Source: Aurantibacter_A sp039941195
Lineage (GTDB): Bacteria; Bacteroidota; Bacteroidia; Flavobacteriales; Flavobacteriaceae
NCBI RefSeq assembly: GCF_039941195.1
Contig: NZ_JBDVFA010000086.1
Location: 50,487-114,486 of the forward strand
DNA: 64,000 nucleotides
Reading direction: 5' to 3'
Part shown: positions 17,152 to 27,500 of the stretch, piece by piece
Layout: every line of letters starts with the position of its first letter
Position numbering within the stretch: the stretch's first letter is position 1
Position numbers and translations under genes: made by a program
Notes under the pieces: generated by a model
What the model saw: the letters and a program-made list of their open reading frames with translations, nothing else
The model's database searches: none
What the model was told of the DNA's origin: nothing

Positions 17152-17843
17152 ATTATAGTAAAATCAAAACCATTGGTTTTGATGCTGATGATACCTTATG
17201 GGTAAATGAAACTTACTTTCGAGAAGCAGAAGAAAAGTTTGCAGATTTACTTTCTGGTTATGAAACCAAGAATAAAGTGGATCAAGAGCTTTTTAAAATG
17301 GAGATTCAAAATTTGAATCTCTACGGTTATGGTATAAAGGGATTTATGCTATCGATGGTAGAATCGGCACTCGATTTATCAAATAATCAAATTTCGCAAG
17401 CAACGATTCACGAAATTTTGAATCTTGGTAAAAAAATGATAAATCAGGAAGTTGAACTTTTAGATGGAGTAGAAAATGTATTATCACAACTGAAAGATAA
17501 ATATCGACTTATTGTATTAACAAAAGGAGATTTACTAGATCAAGAACGTAAATTAGAACGATCAAACTTGTTACATTACTTTCATCATGTAGAGGTGCTA
17601 AGTGATAAAAAAGAAACTAATTATTCAAATCTTTTAGAACATTTAGAAATAGATGTAAATGAATTTTTAATGATTGGTAATTCATTAAAATCAGATGTTT
17701 TACCACTTATTAATATTGGCGCTCAAGCCGTACATGTACCTTTTCATACTACGTGGCAACATGAAGAAGTAAATGTAAATGAAAACGATTTTAAGTATCT
17801 GAAAATAAATAATTTAACAGATATTTTGAAATATTTGAACTAA
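17142..17843 (+). CDS. HAD-superfamily hydrolase
   Basis: 233-aa haloacid-dehalogenase-like phosphatase of the YjjG/phosphoglycolate phosphatase type. Motif I is FDADDTLW with nucleophile D14 and acid D16; motif II is LTKGD; motif III/IV lies in MIGNSLKSDVLPLINIGA. An alpha-helical cap is inserted between motifs I and II. It is coupled by 10-nt overlap to kdsB and sits 4 nt before the KdnB-like gene. A role in Kdo or Kdo8N metabolism is inferred only from position; KdsC-type phosphatases are usually shorter tetramers without this cap, so I do not name it kdsC. Confidence 0.85.
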   Translation: MEVDYSKIKTIGFDADDTLWVNETYFREAEEKFADLLSGYETKNKVDQELFKMEIQNLNLYGYGIKGFMLSMVESALDLSNNQISQATIHEILNLGKKMINQEVELLDGVENVLSQLKDKYRLIVLTKGDLLDQERKLERSNLLHYFHHVEVLSDKKETNYSNLLEHLEIDVNEFLMIGNSLKSDVLPLINIGAQAVHVPFHTTWQHEEVNVNENDFKYLKINNLTDILKYLN

Positions 17844-17847
17844 ATCT

Positions 17848-18975
17848 ATGAAGGTCAAAAATGAGATTGATGAAAACGAAAGTGTTATTGTAAATACGGT
17901 AAAGCACAGAAATTTTCCCCAAGTACCTAAAGTGATATTCGGTAAGGGTAGTTTTAATCAGTTAGATGAGATTTTACTTCCAGAAAGAAAGCATATAGAT
18001 GCTCCTTTTATTTTTTTAGTTGATGATGTATTTAAAAATACCTCATTAGCTCATAAGGTGCCTTTGCGTTTCAACGATGAATTAATATTTGTTTCATCTG
18101 AAGAAGAACCGAAAACTAAGCAAGTTGATAAATTGGTAAAATCAATTCTTGACAAGTATGATAGTTTACCTTCAGGAATTGTTGGAATTGGCGGCGGCAC
18201 ATTGCTAGATTTAGCTAAGGCGGTTTCATTATTACTCACGAATAAAGGAAGTGCTGCAGATTACCAAGGTTGGGATTTAATTCAGAAATCATCTATTTAT
18301 CATGTCGGCGTACCTACCATAAGCGGTACAGGAGCCGAAGTCTCTAGAACAACAGTTTTATTAGGGCCAGATAAAAAACTGGGAATTAATTCAGATTACA
18401 CTGTTTTCAATCAAGTTATCCTCGATCCAGATTTAAGTATTGGTGTACCAAAAAATCAATGGTTCTACACTGGAATGGATTGTTATATTCATTGTATAGA
18501 ATCTTTAAATGGAACCTATTTAAATGCCTTTAGTAAAAGTTATGGCGAAATGGCTCTAGAACTTTGTAAAGAAGTTTATTTAGAAGAATTGGATGCGCAA
18601 GATTCACGAGAAAAGTTGATGATGGCCTCATGGCATGGTGGTATGAGTATTGCCTATTCTCAAGTAGGGGTGGCCCATGCAATGAGCTATGGATTGTCTT
18701 ATTTATTAGGAATAAAACACGGTATCGGAAATTGTTTGGTATTTCAACATTTGGAAGAATTTTACGGTGAAGGTGTAATACTCTTCAATAAAATGAAAGA
18801 AAAACATCAAATAGATTTACCAAAAGGTATTTGTAAAGATCTTACGGAAGACGATTTTGATACACTCTGTAATGTTGCTTTAAAAATGGAACCTTTATGG
18901 GAAAATGCCCTAGGAAAAAACTGGAAAGATTTAATTACCCGTGAAAAGTTGAAATCAATCTATCGAAAAATTTAG
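17848..18975 (+). CDS. kdnB: KdnB-like iron-containing alcohol dehydrogenase (Kdo 8-oxidase)
   Basis: 375-aa group III Fe/Zn dehydrogenase. NAD(P) site GIGGGTLLDLAKAVS at about residues 112-126, GTGAEVSRTTV near 157, and metal ligands D211 and H215 (GMDCYIHC), H277 (GVAHAMSY) and H291 (IKHGIGNC). The overall sequence and its place beside kdsB fit KdnB of Shewanella, which oxidises Kdo at C8 so that the PLP enzyme KdnA can aminate it to 8-amino-8-deoxy-Kdo. No KdnA is in this window. Alternative: another sugar-specific Fe-ADH; family is secure, substrate is inferred. Confidence 0.8.
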   Translation: MKVKNEIDENESVIVNTVKHRNFPQVPKVIFGKGSFNQLDEILLPERKHIDAPFIFLVDDVFKNTSLAHKVPLRFNDELIFVSSEEEPKTKQVDKLVKSILDKYDSLPSGIVGIGGGTLLDLAKAVSLLLTNKGSAADYQGWDLIQKSSIYHVGVPTISGTGAEVSRTTVLLGPDKKLGINSDYTVFNQVILDPDLSIGVPKNQWFYTGMDCYIHCIESLNGTYLNAFSKSYGEMALELCKEVYLEELDAQDSREKLMMASWHGGMSIAYSQVGVAHAMSYGLSYLLGIKHGIGNCLVFQHLEEFYGEGVILFNKMKEKHQIDLPKGICKDLTEDDFDTLCNVALKMEPLWENALGKNWKDLITREKLKSIYRKI

Positions 18976-19032
18976 TGTCTAATTTCTTGTAGCAATACTT
19001 TAAATTAGACAGTTCTTCTTCAATTAGTACCT

Positions 19033-19584
19033 ATGCATCAATTGGCAAAGTTTATATATTACAAGCTTATGGGGTGGAACTTGGTAGGTACTTTCCCGAA
19101 AATTGATAAATGTATCGTAATTGTTGCGCCACATACCAGTAATCTGGATTTCTTCTTGGGCTTACTAATTCGTAGGGTTTTAAACGAAGAGTTTAATTTT
19201 GTGGGTAAAAGCAGCCTTTTTAAATGGCCCTATGGATGGTACTTTAGATGGATGGGAGGCATGCCAGTAGATAGAACTAAGAATAACAATTTTGTTTTAG
19301 CTTGCGCCGATTTAATTAAAAAAGTTGATAGAATACATTTAACCTTAGCTCCGGAAGGCACTAGAAAAAAAGTAAAGCAATGGAAAACTGGGTTCTATTA
19401 CATTGCTAAAGAAGCTCAAGTCCCAATTGTTTTAGTGGCTTTTGACTATGGTAAAAAACAAATAAAAATATCAGATGCTTATTATACTTCCGAAAGTATA
19501 AATAGTGATTTTGAAACTTATAAAGCTTTTTATAAAAATACTATAGGCTTGCGAAAAGATAATTTTACGATTCCTTCACTGTAA
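19033..19584 (+). CDS. PlsC-like 1-acyl-glycerol-3-phosphate acyltransferase
   Basis: 183-aa short lysophospholipid acyltransferase-family protein. Catalytic HX4D motif is H34-TSNL-D39 (APHTSNLDFF); the substrate-binding motif LAPEGTRKK is near residue 109. It lacks the N-terminal membrane helices of full-length PlsC, as is typical for this flavobacterial subgroup. It may acylate a phospholipid, aminolipid or lipid A intermediate; placement after kdsB-HAD-kdnB hints at an envelope lipid, but 57 nt separate it from kdnB. Last gene before the giant-protein locus. Confidence 0.85.
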   Translation: MHQLAKFIYYKLMGWNLVGTFPKIDKCIVIVAPHTSNLDFFLGLLIRRVLNEEFNFVGKSSLFKWPYGWYFRWMGGMPVDRTKNNNFVLACADLIKKVDRIHLTLAPEGTRKKVKQWKTGFYYIAKEAQVPIVLVAFDYGKKQIKISDAYYTSESINSDFETYKAFYKNTIGLRKDNFTIPSL

Positions 19585-19935
19585 TTTTTTCAAATTTTAG
19601 TTCTTAACAATGAAAAATATTTATACAAACTTGATAATTAAGTGTTTGTGAAGTAAAATTTATTATTGTGTCATAAAATTCTTTCACAACACGTGGTTCT
19701 ATTTCTCACAACAATATTAACCAGATTCACAACAATAATTTAGAATTCTCTTCAGTTGGCGTTAGATTGATTTAGCATTTTTTACGCTTGCTTTTCCAAT
19801 CAGGAAAAAATATATCTTTCAAATATTCTGAATGTAAATCGCTTATTTTTAACTTTTTATACTTTTTTTATACCTAGAGGGCACTATTTAATTTTTTAAA
19901 ATGGATTGACAGCGTTTAACTAAAACCTAACCATA
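19585..19935. other. 351-nt AT-rich intergenic region before the giant T9SS locus
   Basis: Very AT-rich with no ORF or RNA gene that I can support. It holds a set of TTGTG/TCACAA motifs between 19646 and 19734 (separate entry). No exact TAnnTTTG promoter box was found, in contrast to most housekeeping genes of the window, and no hairpin terminator for the upstream acyltransferase gene is evident. Confidence 0.6.
19646..19734. promoter_or_regulatory. Phased TTGTG / TCACAACA motif array
   Basis: Three direct copies of TCACAACA start at 19684, 19706 and 19727 (spacing 22 and 21 nt). Two copies of the opposite-strand core TTGTG lie before them at about 19646 and 19666. The five cores are about 19-22 nt apart, i.e. 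roughly two helical turns, so all would face the same side of the DNA. It looks like a multi-site operator for a regulator of the downstream giant gene; the protein is unknown. Confidence 0.4.
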
Positions 19936-22900
19936 ATGAAGAATTTTACTTTATCAACAGTATTCTTTTTTTTATTTACTTTTTTGATCTCAGCTCAAGA
20001 GTCTTATTTAATAATCACTGAGGTAATGAATAATCCTCTCACAGAATCTAAAGGAGAATGGGTTGAAATTTATAATAAGGGTCTTCTTCCCATTGATTTA
20101 ATGGGCTATGTAATCGATGATAATTCTGGTTCGGATATTAACTCTGCAAATATTCCTGGGTTTATTTTATTACCCAATACATCGGTTGTTTTATATGATA
20201 TTGATATACTTGAAGGCCAATTTGAATTGGATTGGGGAACAGTTGATGCCATTGCAGTTGACAATTGGCCAAGTTTAAATAATTCAGGAGATTCAATTGG
20301 TATATGGAGCAGTTATGCGGACTATGTTGGTGATAATGAAAATCAGCTTAACGTAATTTCTCAACTCATTTATGAATCTGGTAGTGGTTGGCCAAGTACA
20401 TCTAACGGTAAATCTATTTATTTAAATGACCTTCTGGCAGATAGTACAATGGGCGTAAATTGGTCTTTGAGTAGTACCAATGTAGGTGAAGATGAAACAC
20501 CTTTATTTAATAGTTATGAGAGTCTACAAGGAGATATTGGTTCACCAGGTAGTCCTAATTCGGATGATGATTCTGAGGCACCAGAAATTGTTTGCCCTGA
20601 TGATGTAACAGTAACTACAGAAGAAAATAGCTGCAGTGCACTTTTTCCGATTGTTAATCCTACTGCCACTGATTTAATTACAGCTAATGAAGATATCGTT
20701 TATCATGCAGTCCGAAGTGACGGATTAGATATGCTAGATTCTTTTAATTCGGGAGTAACTACAATTACTTGGACAGCAGAAGATTTAGCAGGAAATATTT
20801 CTGAGCCTTGTGAACAAATAATTACGGTAAATGATGAAGAAGCACCAGAAATTAATTGTGCTGCAGATGTGGTAGTAACAGCTACAGAATCTATTACTAT
20901 CACAATAACACTGCCTGATGTAACGGATAATTGTTCTGCTCCAGTAACTTTAACTTCAGAACGCTCAGATGATAATTCCTTAATACTAGAAGACGAATTT
21001 CCAGTGGGTAGTACAACAATTACATGGACAGCCTTAGATGCCAGTAATAATAGTAGTACTTGTACTCAAATAGTAACAATTAGTACGCCCACTTCTGATG
21101 CTAATGATATAACTGCTGTATCCCTTCTTAACCAAATAGGTGATGCAGAAATATATGCGGAAGAGAAATCAATTGAAATAACAATGCCTTATGGAACCGA
21201 TTTAACCTTGTTGTCACCGGAGTTTACAATTTCAGATGGAGCATCGGTATCTCCAGAAAGTGGTAGTGTACAAGATTTCTCGGATGCGGTAACTTATAAA
21301 GTTATCGCAGCAAATGAATCTGAACAAGAATGGATAATATCCGTAATAGTTTTAGATGATATAGAATTGCCAACAATTGAATGCCCAGAAAATATTATAG
21401 TTGCTAATGATGTGGGAGAATGTGGTGCTGTAGTAGAATTTGAAGTTTCCGCGACGGATAATAGTGGGGCCGTCACGGTAACTTCAGATTATGATTCTGA
21501 ATCTGTTTTTCCAATAGGTGAAACCATAGTTACTGCCACCGCAACTGATGAAGCAGGTAATGAAGCTACATGTAGTTTTACCGTAACCGTAGAAGATAAT
21601 GAAGAACCAATACTGGTTTGTGCTGCTAATATTGAAGAAACTGCTAATGAGGGTGAATCTATTTCACTTATAATTGAAGCTCCAGAGTATACAGATAATT
21701 GTGGTTTACAACCTAATTTAATGGGTGTTCGAGATGATAATCTCGAAATGAGTGACCCATTCAGCATCGGTACAACAATTATAACATGGTCTATTAGTGA
21801 TTTGACAGGGAATGTTGGTACTTGCTCACAGACAGTCACAGTTAATTCTGAAGTTTTAACAGATTTGTCTATTACTAGTTTCACACTAGTTAATGCAGAT
21901 ACGAACGAGGACCTTTATGAATTAGCCGATGGTATGCAAATCGATTATTCTAAACTACCAACGCTAAACCTAGATATTAGGGCGAATACTTCGGAGGCCG
22001 TTGAAAGTGTATTTTTAGAAATTAACTCTTCGGGTAACGTTCAAGAATTGGAGAATAGTCGCACAGAAAGTTTAATGCCTTTTGCTTTTTTTCAAGATCT
22101 TCCGATTGGGGATTACAAAGGCGCAACTTTTTTCGATGGATTTTTCACCATCTCAGCAATACCGTATAGTTTAGATAATAGAAAAGGAGAGGAAGGAATC
22201 AGTTCATCCTTAACATTCGACATTGCTGGTTATTGCCAAGAAGCAACGGATAGGTCTTATGTTGATACTTTTCCTGCCGATTGTGATGGAATAGGAGGTA
22301 GAGCAGTACTTGGTACAACACTTAAGATTAGTGATGCAGATGCACCTTTTTGGGAAATTGACCCTGAACATGGCGATTATGTTAGAAGTCATGAGCCAGG
22401 AAGCTATACGGTAACTGTAGGAGAAGAACCTGGTTGTACAACAACTATAGCCTATACGATTGAGGGTTGTCCAGCAGAAGCATTATCGGTAACAAGTTTC
22501 ACACTTATTGATGCTGATAATGATGTTCCGATTTTTGATTTAACTGAAGGTCAACAAATAAATATCAATTCCCTGCCCACCACACATTTAGATATTCGTG
22601 CAAATACTACTGATGATGTTGAAAGTGTTCGTTTTTCTATTACAGGAGCTTTGGAGAATGAACGTACCGAGAGTTTATTGCCATATGCTTTATTTCAAGA
22701 TTTACCAATCGGAGATTATATTGGCGCAGATTTTGTCGTTGGAATGTATACTCTGCAAGCTAAGCCTTATTCGGGTAATTCTTTAAAAGGAAATTTAGGC
22801 CAGGAATTGACACTAAATTTTGAATTGGTTGATGGAGACCCTGCATGTAGTAGTCTCATGGCTGATGTTGTAGTTGAGAATCCGACTATTTGTGGAGCTG

Positions 22901-24291
22901 GTGGTAATATCACTATTACTCCTTCGGGAGGAACTGCACCTTATGAAGTTGGCTGGAATTCCGTTTCTTATGTTGGTGAAACTATTACGGGACTTTCTGC
23001 AGGAACTTATTCAGCAAGTGTAACTGATGCTAATGGTTGTTCTATTCGGGTTGTAGCTGAAATTGAGGATCCTGCACTACCTGAAGTCACTTTGGATCCA
23101 TTTTCAAATGTTTTTGTTTCTGATGTAGCATTTGCACTTTCCGGTGCAATGCCGACAGGTGGAATTTATAGTGGGGATGGGGTTACTGGCGGAATGTTTG
23201 ATCCAGCAATAGGTGAAGGTACTTATGAGATTACATACACCTATGTTGATGAGGTAACCGAATGTAGTAATTCAGCAGTTCAAGAAATTACTGTTATGAT
23301 GGAAACTGCCAATAACATTATTCAATATTGGTTGGTAAATGCAGATAACGAAATGGATTTATTTCCAATTACGGAGGGTATGCAAATTGATATTTCAACT
23401 TTACCAACTCAAAATCTTGATATAAAAGCTGAAACCGGAACAGCTACCGAAAGTGTTGGTTTTGAATTATCAGGAACGCAAAGTATTATGAGAGGCGAAA
23501 GTGTTCCTCCTTATGCCTTGTTTCAAGATTTACCCATAGGTGATTATATTGGACACAACTTTGAATTGGGAGCATATACTTTAGATGGAATCCCATATGC
23601 ACAAAATAATTTAACAGGTGATGCTGGCGAAAATTTAACTATCAATTTCGAATTTATTGATACAACACCAATGTTAGCCGTAACTGGATTTACTTTAATT
23701 GATGCTGCAGATGAAAGTGAACATTTCGAGTTAATTGATGGTATGGAAATCACACTGAGTCAGATTGAATCTCTATTTCTAGATATACGTGCAAATACAA
23801 CTGATGATGTAGAAAGTGTACGTTTGGAATTATCAGGGGAGCAGCGTACAGCTCGAACAGAAAGCCTTGAGCCTTATGCTTTATTTCAAGATTTACCGAT
23901 AGGAGATTATAAAGGGAATAATTTTGAATTTGGTGAATACACGGTAACAGCAACACCTTATTCAGGCAATAATTTATCAGGTGAAATGGGAACACCATTA
24001 GCAATATCCTTTAGTATTGTTGAAGATATAGTAGCTGCCAGTTTAAAAATAAACCCTAATAATGTTGCAACCTTGGCGACAGCTAGTTTTAGCACACCAA
24101 TAGAGATCGAGCAAATTCTAATTTTCGATATGTCTGGTAGACTTATAGAATCTTATAATCCGGATTATATTAAAAGTGGTGATGATTATATTTTGGATGT
24201 TAATTACTATCAACAAGGAACTTACATTGTAAAGGCAGTAGATAAAAGGGGCGTGCCCTATCAAAAGCAAATGGTGGTAAAACGCGAATAA
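19936..24291 (+). CDS. Giant secreted protein A: lamin-tail, HYR and repeat modules with T9SS sorting domain
   Basis: 1451 aa. Signal peptide 1-21 (hydrophobic run then ISAQ). Residues 22-205: lamin-tail domain (IITEVMNNP, GEWVEIYNKG). 215-300 and 301-385: HYR domains (CPDDVTV, TTITWTAEDLAGN). 388-475: DUF5018-like strand-rich segment. 476-553 and 554-637: two more HYR domains. Then four copies of a ~117-residue module starting at about 644, 850, 1128 and 1247, each with LDIRANT and RTESL-PYALFQDLPIGDY motifs; a SprB-like segment lies at 970-1035. The last ~84 residues are a T9SS type A sorting domain (LKINPN..., IFDMSGRLIESY, GTYIVKAVD). Exported through the Sec and type IX routes and probably anchored at or released from the cell surface. 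No catalytic domain is recognisable; adhesion or polysaccharide contact is inferred. Confidence 0.85.
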   Translation: MKNFTLSTVFFFLFTFLISAQESYLIITEVMNNPLTESKGEWVEIYNKGLLPIDLMGYVIDDNSGSDINSANIPGFILLPNTSVVLYDIDILEGQFELDWGTVDAIAVDNWPSLNNSGDSIGIWSSYADYVGDNENQLNVISQLIYESGSGWPSTSNGKSIYLNDLLADSTMGVNWSLSSTNVGEDETPLFNSYESLQGDIGSPGSPNSDDDSEAPEIVCPDDVTVTTEENSCSALFPIVNPTATDLITANEDIVYHAVRSDGLDMLDSFNSGVTTITWTAEDLAGNISEPCEQIITVNDEEAPEINCAADVVVTATESITITITLPDVTDNCSAPVTLTSERSDDNSLILEDEFPVGSTTITWTALDASNNSSTCTQIVTISTPTSDANDITAVSLLNQIGDAEIYAEEKSIEITMPYGTDLTLLSPEFTISDGASVSPESGSVQDFSDAVTYKVIAANESEQEWIISVIVLDDIELPTIECPENIIVANDVGECGAVVEFEVSATDNSGAVTVTSDYDSESVFPIGETIVTATATDEAGNEATCSFTVTVEDNEEPILVCAANIEETANEGESISLIIEAPEYTDNCGLQPNLMGVRDDNLEMSDPFSIGTTIITWSISDLTGNVGTCSQTVTVNSEVLTDLSITSFTLVNADTNEDLYELADGMQIDYSKLPTLNLDIRANTSEAVESVFLEINSSGNVQELENSRTESLMPFAFFQDLPIGDYKGATFFDGFFTISAIPYSLDNRKGEEGISSSLTFDIAGYCQEATDRSYVDTFPADCDGIGGRAVLGTTLKISDADAPFWEIDPEHGDYVRSHEPGSYTVTVGEEPGCTTTIAYTIEGCPAEALSVTSFTLIDADNDVPIFDLTEGQQININSLPTTHLDIRANTTDDVESVRFSITGALENERTESLLPYALFQDLPIGDYIGADFVVGMYTLQAKPYSGNSLKGNLGQELTLNFELVDGDPACSSLMADVVVENPTICGAGGNITITPSGGTAPYEVGWNSVSYVGETITGLSAGTYSASVTDANGCSIRVVAEIEDPALPEVTLDPFSNVFVSDVAFALSGAMPTGGIYSGDGVTGGMFDPAIGEGTYEITYTYVDEVTECSNSAVQEITVMMETANNIIQYWLVNADNEMDLFPITEGMQIDISTLPTQNLDIKAETGTATESVGFELSGTQSIMRGESVPPYALFQDLPIGDYIGHNFELGAYTLDGIPYAQNNLTGDAGENLTINFEFIDTTPMLAVTGFTLIDAADESEHFELIDGMEITLSQIESLFLDIRANTTDDVESVRLELSGEQRTARTESLEPYALFQDLPIGDYKGNNFEFGEYTVTATPYSGNNLSGEMGTPLAISFSIVEDIVAASLKINPNNVATLATASFSTPIEIEQILIFDMSGRLIESYNPDYIKSGDDYILDVNYYQQGTYIVKAVDKRGVPYQKQMVVKRE
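21868..24024 (+). repeat. Four copies of a ~117-residue LDIRANT/ALFQDLPIGDY module in protein A
   Basis: Copies start near 21868, 22483, 23317 and 23674. Shared features: FTLI/VNADxxxxxFELxDGMQI opening, LDIRANT, ESVRFELSG, RTESL-PYALFQDLPIGDY and a closing YTLxAxPYSGNNLxGxxGxxL. Copies 1 and 2, and 2 and 3, are separated by other beta-rich segments. A divergent copy exists in protein B around 25081-25440. Confidence 0.75.
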
Positions 24292-24318
24292 TTACAAATA
24301 CATAATCAACCAAAAAGT

Positions 24319-24349
24319 GAGAGGCCCGATTTATCGGGTCTCTTTTTTT
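24319..24349 (+). terminator. Terminator of giant gene A
   Basis: GAGAGGCCCGAT / ATCGGGTCTC stem with a TT loop and seven T residues, 28 nt after the stop. The 18-nt core is identical to the terminator of gene C at 39431. Confidence 0.88.
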
Positions 24350-24534
24350 ATTCCTACTGCTAAGTTTATCATTATTAAATAAATACTGATTATGACACTC
24401 GTTATTAATCGACTGAAATAGCTTTTAATCCAATTTATAAATGAAATATGAGGACTACTATAAGGATTTCGTAAATTAGAATAACAATCAACTTTTTAGC
24501 GATTTATTCACCCCATCAACTAAACTAGATCATA

Positions 24535-27500
24535 ATGAAAAGAAAACTACTTTTTTTAGCGGCCTGCTTTTGCGGTGTTACTTTTAATCCAATTTTTGCT
24601 CAATCCGATTTTGCACTACGAATCAACACTGGTGGTTCGTCAATCACGTATGATGGTGAAACTTTTGATGCTGATGCCTATGCCAATACGGGTAACCAAT
24701 TAGATCGACCGCAAACTGGTTTGCCAGAACCATATCAAACATTTAGGTATAGTCCTTCACAACAAATGAGTTACGCAATACCTGTTGTAGATGGTACGTA
24801 TACCGTTAATTTATATTTTGCTGAGTTATGGTTTGGAGCTACCGGTGGTGGTTCTGGTGGTGTCGGTAGTCGTGTTTTTGATGTCACTATGGAAGGGCAA
24901 CTTGCTGAAGATAATTTAGATGTTTTTGCCGTAGTTGGTGCTGATGCTATGCTGATGAAATCGCATATGGTTACCGTATCAGGTGGTGTTCTAAATATCG
25001 ATTTTGATTCTCGAGATGCAGTTGGTGGTGAACGTCACCCAATAATTAATGCTATTGAAATTTTGGGTGAACCAAAACCTCAAAATGTAACTATTGAAGG
25101 TATTGAATTATATACAGCATATGTTAGTGGTGATTCAGGAGTTGTGCCAACAGGTCGATTTATAAATGACGGTGATCAAATTAGAAACTGGGAAAACAAT
25201 AATTCTTTCGAAGGGGTCGGAGTTGAATTTGCAAGTGGAGTTAAAAGTGTACTCTATCAATTTACAAGTCCGGAAGGTAGCGGTTCAGCAGTGCATGATA
25301 TCAGTAATAGTGGATATATTTCACCCATTTATTTCTATCAATCTAAAGTTGGTCAATACGATATTACCGCCACTCCATATTCGGAAGCTAATCAAGGTGG
25401 TGTAGTGGGTACGCCCTTTTCTATTTCTTTTGAAATAATTGATAGTTGTGAAGAGGTATCCTTTGAAGTTGTAAATGCAACAACCTGCAATACAAATGGA
25501 GGTTACGCTATTTTAAAGGATGAAGCGAATAACTACGAAACTTGGAATGATTACACAGGTTTAAGGGGAATTTGGGAGCTGGATGAAGACTTAGGTGCCT
25601 ATGTGGCAAGAAACCTATCTGCGGGTACATATACGATGGATTATTATACAGACTACGGATGTACAACGAAAACTTTTATAATTGGGACAGACAATTGTGA
25701 GGAAACAAAGGACTTCTCTCTACGTATAAATGCTGGTGGTACAGAAACAACATACAACGACGAAATCTTTATAGCCGATGCTTATTCCAATATTGGCAAT
25801 CAATTAGATCGTCCACAAACTGGTTTAATAGAACCTTATCAAAGTTTTCGATATAGTCCGTCGCAACAAATGAGTTATGATATTCCGTTAGTAGATGGGG
25901 AGTATACGGTTAATCTATACTTCGCTGAGTTATGGTTTGGAGCCACCGGTGGGGGTTCTGGTGGTGTCGGTAGTCGTGTTTTTGATGTGACCATGGAAGG
26001 GCAACTTGCCGAAGATAATTTAGATGTTTTTGCCGTAGTTGGTGCTGATGCTATGCTGATGAAATCGCATACGGTTAACGTATTGGGTGGAATTTTAAAT
26101 ATTGATTTTGATTCGCGTGATGCAGTAGGGGGCGAGCGTCACCCTATAATTAATGCTATTGAGATATTGGGAGAGGTAATTGAAGAACCAGTACAAAGAC
26201 CTTTTACATTTTCAGCAAATTTAATAGACACTTATTATAACGGAGATTGGGTGAAGGTAATTTCCATTCCTGTTGATGCTCAATACCAGTATAATTATAC
26301 TGTAGATTGGGGTGATGGAACTATTGATGAAAATGTAACCGAAGCATTAACCCATACATATGAAACTTACGGCCCTCATATCGTAAAAATATCAGGTGAT
26401 TTTCCTAGACCAATGTTTAATTTTAGATCTAATTCTTGTGATAGTTCTACTTATGAAATTATTCAATGGGGCGATCAAAAATGGCAAAATCTAGAAAGTG
26501 CTTTTGAAAACACCACTTTAAGGCTCGTTGCAACTGATATTCCAGATTTAAGTGAATGTACAAGTATTCGAAATATGTTTAAAAATTCGGGAATGTCAGG
26601 AAGGGGTATGGCATTGATTCCGCACTGGGATATTAGTGGTTTTACAAGTTTATCAGGACTTTTTAATGGTACTGCTTTCAATGAGGATATCTCGGGTTGG
26701 GATGTTTCTCATGTTTCGGATATGTCTTTTCTATTTTCTTCCGGTACACTGGGTTGTGGAGACGGTCCACTTTCGTTAGGAGGTTCATTTAATCAAGATT
26801 TATCCTCATGGAACGTGTCTAATGTAATGAACATGGAGGGTATGTTTAGTGGGTCTTATTTTAATCAAGATATATCCTCTTGGGATGTAAGTAAGGTTAC
26901 TAATATGGCTGGTATGTTCGCTGGCTCCAAGTTTAATCGAGACATATCAAATTGGGATGTTTCTCAGGTTACCACTATGGCATCTATGTTCTCAGGTTAT
27001 ACTTATAATGAAATTGATTCTTTTAATGGAGACTTTGATTTTAATCAGCCATTAAATGATTGGGATGTATCGAGCGTTACCGATATGAGTTACATGTTTT
27101 ACAATGCCAATAACTTTAATCAATATATTGGAGATTGGGATGTTTCTAATGTGGCAAAAATGGCAAGTATATTCAGCAGAGCTTCTTCATTCAACCAAAA
27201 CATTGGTACTTGGAATGTTTCTAAGCTTTCAAGCACTGCAAGAATGTTCAAAGATGCAGAAGTATTTAATCAAGATATTGGTAATTGGAATGTTTCAAAT
27301 GTCACCTATATGGTTGCAATGTTCAACGGTGCTCGCGAATTTAATCAGGATATCAGTGATTGGGATGTGTCTAGCGTAAGAAATATGAATGAAATGTTTA
27401 AGGGAACAACAAATTTTAACCAAGATATAGGTGATTGGAATGTTGTGAATGTTACTGATATGGGCAGTATGTTTAGTCAAGCAGAGAGTTTTAATCAATC

